From the NCBI RefSeq assembly GCF_013385985.1, contig NZ_JACAOY010000001.1, positions 105,202-169,201 on the forward strand: a DNA stretch of 64,000 bases. Direction: 5' to 3'. The translations under genes and the position numbers were made by a program. Below are positions 60,800 through 64,000 of the stretch, one piece after another (positions within the stretch are counted from its first letter, which is position 1; each line of letters begins with the position of its first letter). This DNA is from Pseudomonas sp. B6002. GTDB lineage: Bacteria; Pseudomonadota; Gammaproteobacteria; Pseudomonadales; Pseudomonadaceae. The notes below the pieces were generated by a model. That model ran no database searches. It had not been told where the DNA came from and saw only the letters and a program-made list of their open reading frames with translations.

Positions 60800-61523
60800 T
60801 GCCGGCAACCACGCTGGCTGCCAGTTGATAACCGCTGCCACGCACGGTGCGGATCAGTCGCGGAGGTTTTTCGGTATCGCGCAGGCGCTGGCGCAAGCGG
60901 CTGACGGCCATGTCGACGATACGGTCCAGCGGCATCAGGTCCCGGCCCCGGGTGGCGTTGCCGATGGTGTCGCGGTCGAGAATTTGTTGGGGGTGGTCGA
61001 GAAACAATTTGAGCAGGGCAAAGTCGGCGCCCGAGAGAATCACCTCTTCGCCATCCACGTGGAACAGCCGGTGGCTGATCATGTCCAGGCGCCACTCGTC
61101 AAAGACCAACACATCGCCCGCGCCACTGCGCTCCTGGCCAAACTGGGCACGGCGCAGCAACGCCTTGATGCGAGCCTGCAATTCGCGGGGGCTGAAGGGT
61201 TTGCCGATGTAGTCGTCGGCGCCCAGCTCCAGGCCGATCACGCGGTCGGTTTCGTCGGAGCTGGCGGTGAGCATGATGATCGGCACCTGCGCCTGACGCG
61301 GGTGCTGGCGGATCCAGCGGCAGAGGCTGAAACCGTCTTCGTCCGGCAACATCACATCGAGGATGACCAGGTCGCAGGGCGCCTCGTTCATCGCCTGACG
61401 GAACCCCGCACCGTCCGGCACCCCACGCACCTGGAAACCGGCGCGGCTGAGGTAGGTTTGCAGCAATTCGCGGATTTCCTGGTCGTCGTCGACGAGGAGA
61501 ATCGATTTACTGATTACGCTCAC
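60789..61523 (-). CDS. gltR: Response regulator GltR
   Basis: OmpR-type regulator, 244 residues: receiver domain with phospho-Asp56 (LVILDVMLPDEDG) and winged helix C-terminal domain (RLIRTVRGSGYQL). The start is GTG at 61523, which has AAGGAGG about 5 bases upstream; the longer frame to 61712 would run through a REP element. In P. aeruginosa GltR controls glucose uptake genes. Confidence 0.92.
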   Translation of the reverse strand: MSVISKSILLVDDDQEIRELLQTYLSRAGFQVRGVPDGAGFRQAMNEAPCDLVILDVMLPDEDGFSLCRWIRQHPRQAQVPIIMLTASSDETDRVIGLELGADDYIGKPFSPRELQARIKALLRRAQFGQERSGAGDVLVFDEWRLDMISHRLFHVDGEEVILSGADFALLKLFLDHPQQILDRDTIGNATRGRDLMPLDRIVDMAVSRLRQRLRDTEKPPRLIRTVRGSGYQLAASVVAGNAH

Positions 61524-61560
61524 GGGGTCCTCCTTGTTGTTATGGGGTGTTCTTCGGGGC

Positions 61561-61634
61561 CTCATCGCCGGCAAGCCGGCTCCTACAGGGAAATGCATTC
61601 CAACTGTGGGAGCTGGCTTGCCTGCGATGGCGCC
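61561..61634. repeat. Mixed-arm REP doublet between glk and gltR
   Basis: The left arm is of the GCCGGCAAGCCGGCTCCTAC type, the right arm of the GGGAGCTGGCTTGCCTGC type. The spacer GGGAAATGCATTCCAA is nearly the same as in the doublet at 24602-24672. Confidence 0.88.
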
Positions 61635-61642
61635 ATCACGGT

Positions 61643-62599
61643 CTACGCAAATGCCTGCTCCAACGCCACGCCCGCCCCAGTCAACCCGGAGTAAGGCGCC
61701 GTCACCAACCACACCGGAATGCCTTTGAAGTAGTCACTCATGCAACCCTTGTCACCGAAGCTCTTGGCAAAGCCGCTGTTGATAAAGAAGTCGGCAAACC
61801 TGGGAATCACCCCGCCCACGATATACACACCGCCGCGTCCACCCGTGGTCAACACGTTGTTCCCGGCTACCCGGCCCAGCCAGATGCTGAACTGGTTCAA
61901 CACTTCCATCGCCACCGGGTCACCCGCCAGGCCGGCTGCGGTAATGGCTTCGGGCGTATCGAGCACCGGCGTATGGCCGTCGACCGCGCAAATCGCGCGG
62001 TACACACGCGGCAAACCGCCACCGCTCAAGGCGGTCTCGGCGCTGACGTGACCGATCTCAGTGTAGATGTGTTGCCACAGCTGGGTTTCACGCGGGCTGC
62101 TCAAGGGCAGGTCGACATGGCCGCCCTCCCCCGGCAACGCCGCCCAGCGGCCGCCGCCCAGATCCAGCAGGGTGCCGACACCCAGGCCGGTGCCCGGGCC
62201 GATCACCACCGCAGGGCGCAACGGTTCCGGCGTGCCTTCGCAGACCACGCGGAATTCGTCCGGCTTAAGGCGGGTCATGCCCAGGGCCATGGCCGAGAAG
62301 TCGTTGACCAGCAGCAGTTCATCCACCTGCAGGGTTTTGCAAAACGCAGTCTTGCTCAGGCGCCAGTGATTGTTGGTGAATTTAAATTCATCCCCGCTCA
62401 CCGGCCCGGCGACTGACAGGCACACCGCACCGACGTCCCCGATTTCCAGGCCTTCTTCCTTGAGGTAGACCTTGATGGCCTCCTCAGGGCTTTGGTGATC
62501 CGCCGTGGCATGCACGCGGATCGAATGCAGTTCCTGGTCCCGCCACAACGCAAAACGGGCGTTGGTGCCCCCGATATCACCGACCAGCGCAAGCTTCAC
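61643..62599 (-). CDS. glk: Glucokinase
   Basis: ATP-dependent glucose phosphorylation, 318 residues, hexokinase/Hsp70-like fold. Visible are [13 protein letters not shown] (phosphate 1), [12 protein letters not shown] (catalytic Asp), [10 protein letters not shown], and [11 protein letters not shown]. It overlaps edd by 4 bp. Confidence 0.95.
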   Translation of the reverse strand: MKLALVGDIGGTNARFALWRDQELHSIRVHATADHQSPEEAIKVYLKEEGLEIGDVGAVCLSVAGPVSGDEFKFTNNHWRLSKTAFCKTLQVDELLLVNDFSAMALGMTRLKPDEFRVVCEGTPEPLRPAVVIGPGTGLGVGTLLDLGGGRWAALPGEGGHVDLPLSSPRETQLWQHIYTEIGHVSAETALSGGGLPRVYRAICAVDGHTPVLDTPEAITAAGLAGDPVAMEVLNQFSIWLGRVAGNNVLTTGGRGGVYIVGGVIPRFADFFINSGFAKSFGDKGCMSDYFKGIPVWLVTAPYSGLTGAGVALEQAFA

Positions 62600-64000
62600 T
62601 TAAGCGTCTCCAAAGCAGCGGTAAAGGCGCTGGCGCCTTGCTCTGCGGAGCTTGCGGCCAAGCGCATAAATGCAAACAGCTCGCGACCGGCCCCCACGTT
62701 ATTGCCCAACAGGCCCGTGGCAGGCGTGCGCGCTGCAAATTCTTCGGCGTCCACCTTAAGCTCCAGGGTGCCGGTGACGCCATCGACGCGAATGATATCG
62801 CCATCTTGCACTCGCGCCAGCGGCCCGCCGCTCTGGGCTTCGGGGTTGACGTGAATCGCGGCGGGGATCTTACCCGAGGCGCCGGACATACGCCCGTCTG
62901 TTACGAGGGCCACTTTGAAGCCACGGTCCTGCAACACACCGAGGAACGGGGTCATCTTGTGCAATTCGGGCATGCCGTTGGAGCGCGGGCCCTGGAAGCG
63001 CATCACCGCGACGAAATCCTTTTCCAGCTGGCCGGCCTTGAACGCATCGGCCAGGTCTTGCTGGTCCTGGAACACCACCGCCGGTGCTTCGACGACCTGG
63101 TGCTCAAGGGCCACGGCCGAGACCTTCATCACGCCGCGGCCGAGGTTGCCTTCCATCACGCGCAGGCCGCCTTCTGGCGAGAATGCACGGGCCACGGGGC
63201 GCAGGATGGTTTCGTCGAGGCTCTCGATAGGGCCGTCGCGCCAGATCAGTTCGCCGTCCACCAGGAACGGCTCCTGTGTGTAGCGGCTCAGGCCCTTGCC
63301 GGCCACGGTGTTGACGTCTTCGTGCAGCAAGCCGGCTTCGAGCAGCTCGCGGATCAGGAACGACATGCCGCCCGCCGCCTGGAAGTGGTTGATGTCGGCC
63401 TTGCCGTTCGGATACACGTGGGACAGGGTCGGCACCACCTCGGAGAGGTCGGCCATGTCCTGCCAGGTGAGGATGATGCCCGCCGACATGGCGATGGCCG
63501 GCATGTGCAGGGTGTGGTTGGTGGAACCACCGGTGGCATTGAGGGCGACGATGGAGTTGACGATGGATTTTTCGTCGACGATCTCGCCGATCGGCGTGAA
63601 GTTGCCATTGGCCTTGGTCAGGCGCGTGACCTGGTGCGCGGCTTCGCGGGTCAGCGCGTCACGCAGCGGCGTGTACGGGTTGACGAACGAGGCGCCCGGC
63701 AGGTGCAGGCCCATCACTTCCATCAGCAACTGGTTGGTGTTGGCGGTGCCGTAGAAGGTGCAGGTGCCCGGGCTGTGGTAGGACTTCATCTCCGATTCCA
63801 GCAACTCTTCGCGGGTGGCCTTGCCTTCGGCGTAGCGCTGGCGCACGTCGGCCTTTTGCTTGTTGGAGATACCCGACGGCATCGGGCCACCCGGCACGAA
63901 GACCATCGGTAGGTGACCGTAGCGCAGTGCGCCCATCATCAGGCCCGGTACGATCTTGTCGCAAATGCCCAGCATCAGCGCCGCGTCGAACATGTTGTGG
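62596..64000 (-). CDS. edd: Phosphogluconate dehydratase Edd (5' end beyond the window)
   Basis: First committed step of the Entner-Doudoroff route: 6-phosphogluconate to KDPG. The C-terminal part (over 460 residues of about 608) is seen. Family motifs include [31 protein letters not shown] and [16 protein letters not shown]; Cys residues of the [4Fe-4S] cluster are in GICDK and GTCTF. It continues to the right edge, where an open frame suggests the start lies outside. Operon order edd-glk-gltR-gtrS. Confidence 0.95.
   Translation of the reverse strand, partial: HNMFDAALMLGICDKIVPGLMMGALRYGHLPMVFVPGGPMPSGISNKQKADVRQRYAEGKATREELLESEMKSYHSPGTCTFYGTANTNQLLMEVMGLHLPGASFVNPYTPLRDALTREAAHQVTRLTKANGNFTPIGEIVDEKSIVNSIVALNATGGSTNHTLHMPAIAMSAGIILTWQDMADLSEVVPTLSHVYPNGKADINHFQAAGGMSFLIRELLEAGLLHEDVNTVAGKGLSRYTQEPFLVDGELIWRDGPIESLDETILRPVARAFSPEGGLRVMEGNLGRGVMKVSAVALEHQVVEAPAVVFQDQQDLADAFKAGQLEKDFVAVMRFQGPRSNGMPELHKMTPFLGVLQDRGFKVALVTDGRMSGASGKIPAAIHVNPEAQSGGPLARVQDGDIIRVDGVTGTLELKVDAEEFAARTPATGLLGNNVGAGRELFAFMRLAASSAEQGASAFTAALETLK

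Overview
The window is core chromosome of a Pseudomonas, most likely from the P. fluorescens group. The evidence is the gene content (OprD porin, MvaT, Tol-Pal with OprL, Edd/Glk/GltR/GtrS, FumA-type fumarase), the high GC content, and at least nine intergenic REP doublets of the GGGAGC-N-GGCTTGCC type typical of this group. No prophage, insertion sequence, transposase, CRISPR array or large island is visible. Most gene names come from motifs plus gene order that I remember from P. aeruginosa and P. putida; no database search was run.

Left part (1-20 kb): the 3' end of a phosphate transporter (pstA-pstB), a tRNA-Lys, the queuosine genes queC-queE, then one long leftward block. Read in transcription order, that block is dps, an RHH regulator, an FmdB zinc ribbon, aspS, yebC, ruvC, ruvA, ruvB, ybgC, tolQ, tolR, tolA, tolB, pal, cpoB. 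To its right lie a membrane-anchored cold-shock protein, slyX, a HIT protein and oprD with a 0.75-kb upstream region.

Middle (19-44 kb): mscS, yajQ, panE, a PAS histidine kinase, a PduO-type adenosyltransferase, a Nudix-ThiE fusion, argJ, secA and dciA; then a HerA-like ATPase, a chemoreceptor, purU, mvaT and sbcB. Next comes a tightly overlapping six-gene rightward operon (RDD, SpoIIM, DUF4129, DUF4350, MoxR ATPase, DUF58). It looks like one membrane-associated machine of unknown function and is the least understood system here.

Right part (44-64 kb): a PilZ protein, a TPR lipoprotein, pyruvate kinase, an enoyl-CoA hydratase, a ferredoxin-type reductase and class I fumarase. These are followed by a DctB/DctD-type two-component system next to kgtP. 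kgtP has a well-matched sigma-54 promoter and two enhancer-like palindromes 32 bp apart. A COG4705 membrane protein built of four repeats, a flavin reductase, two small proteins and an AraC regulator follow. The window ends in the Entner-Doudoroff operon edd-glk-gltR-gtrS (leftward), with edd cut by the right edge.

The genes are mostly housekeeping: envelope integrity (Tol-Pal), DNA repair (RuvABC, SbcB), carbon uptake and central metabolism (KgtP, Fum, Pyk, Edd, Glk). The main interest lies in regulation and in mosaic REP elements rather than in a new accessory island.
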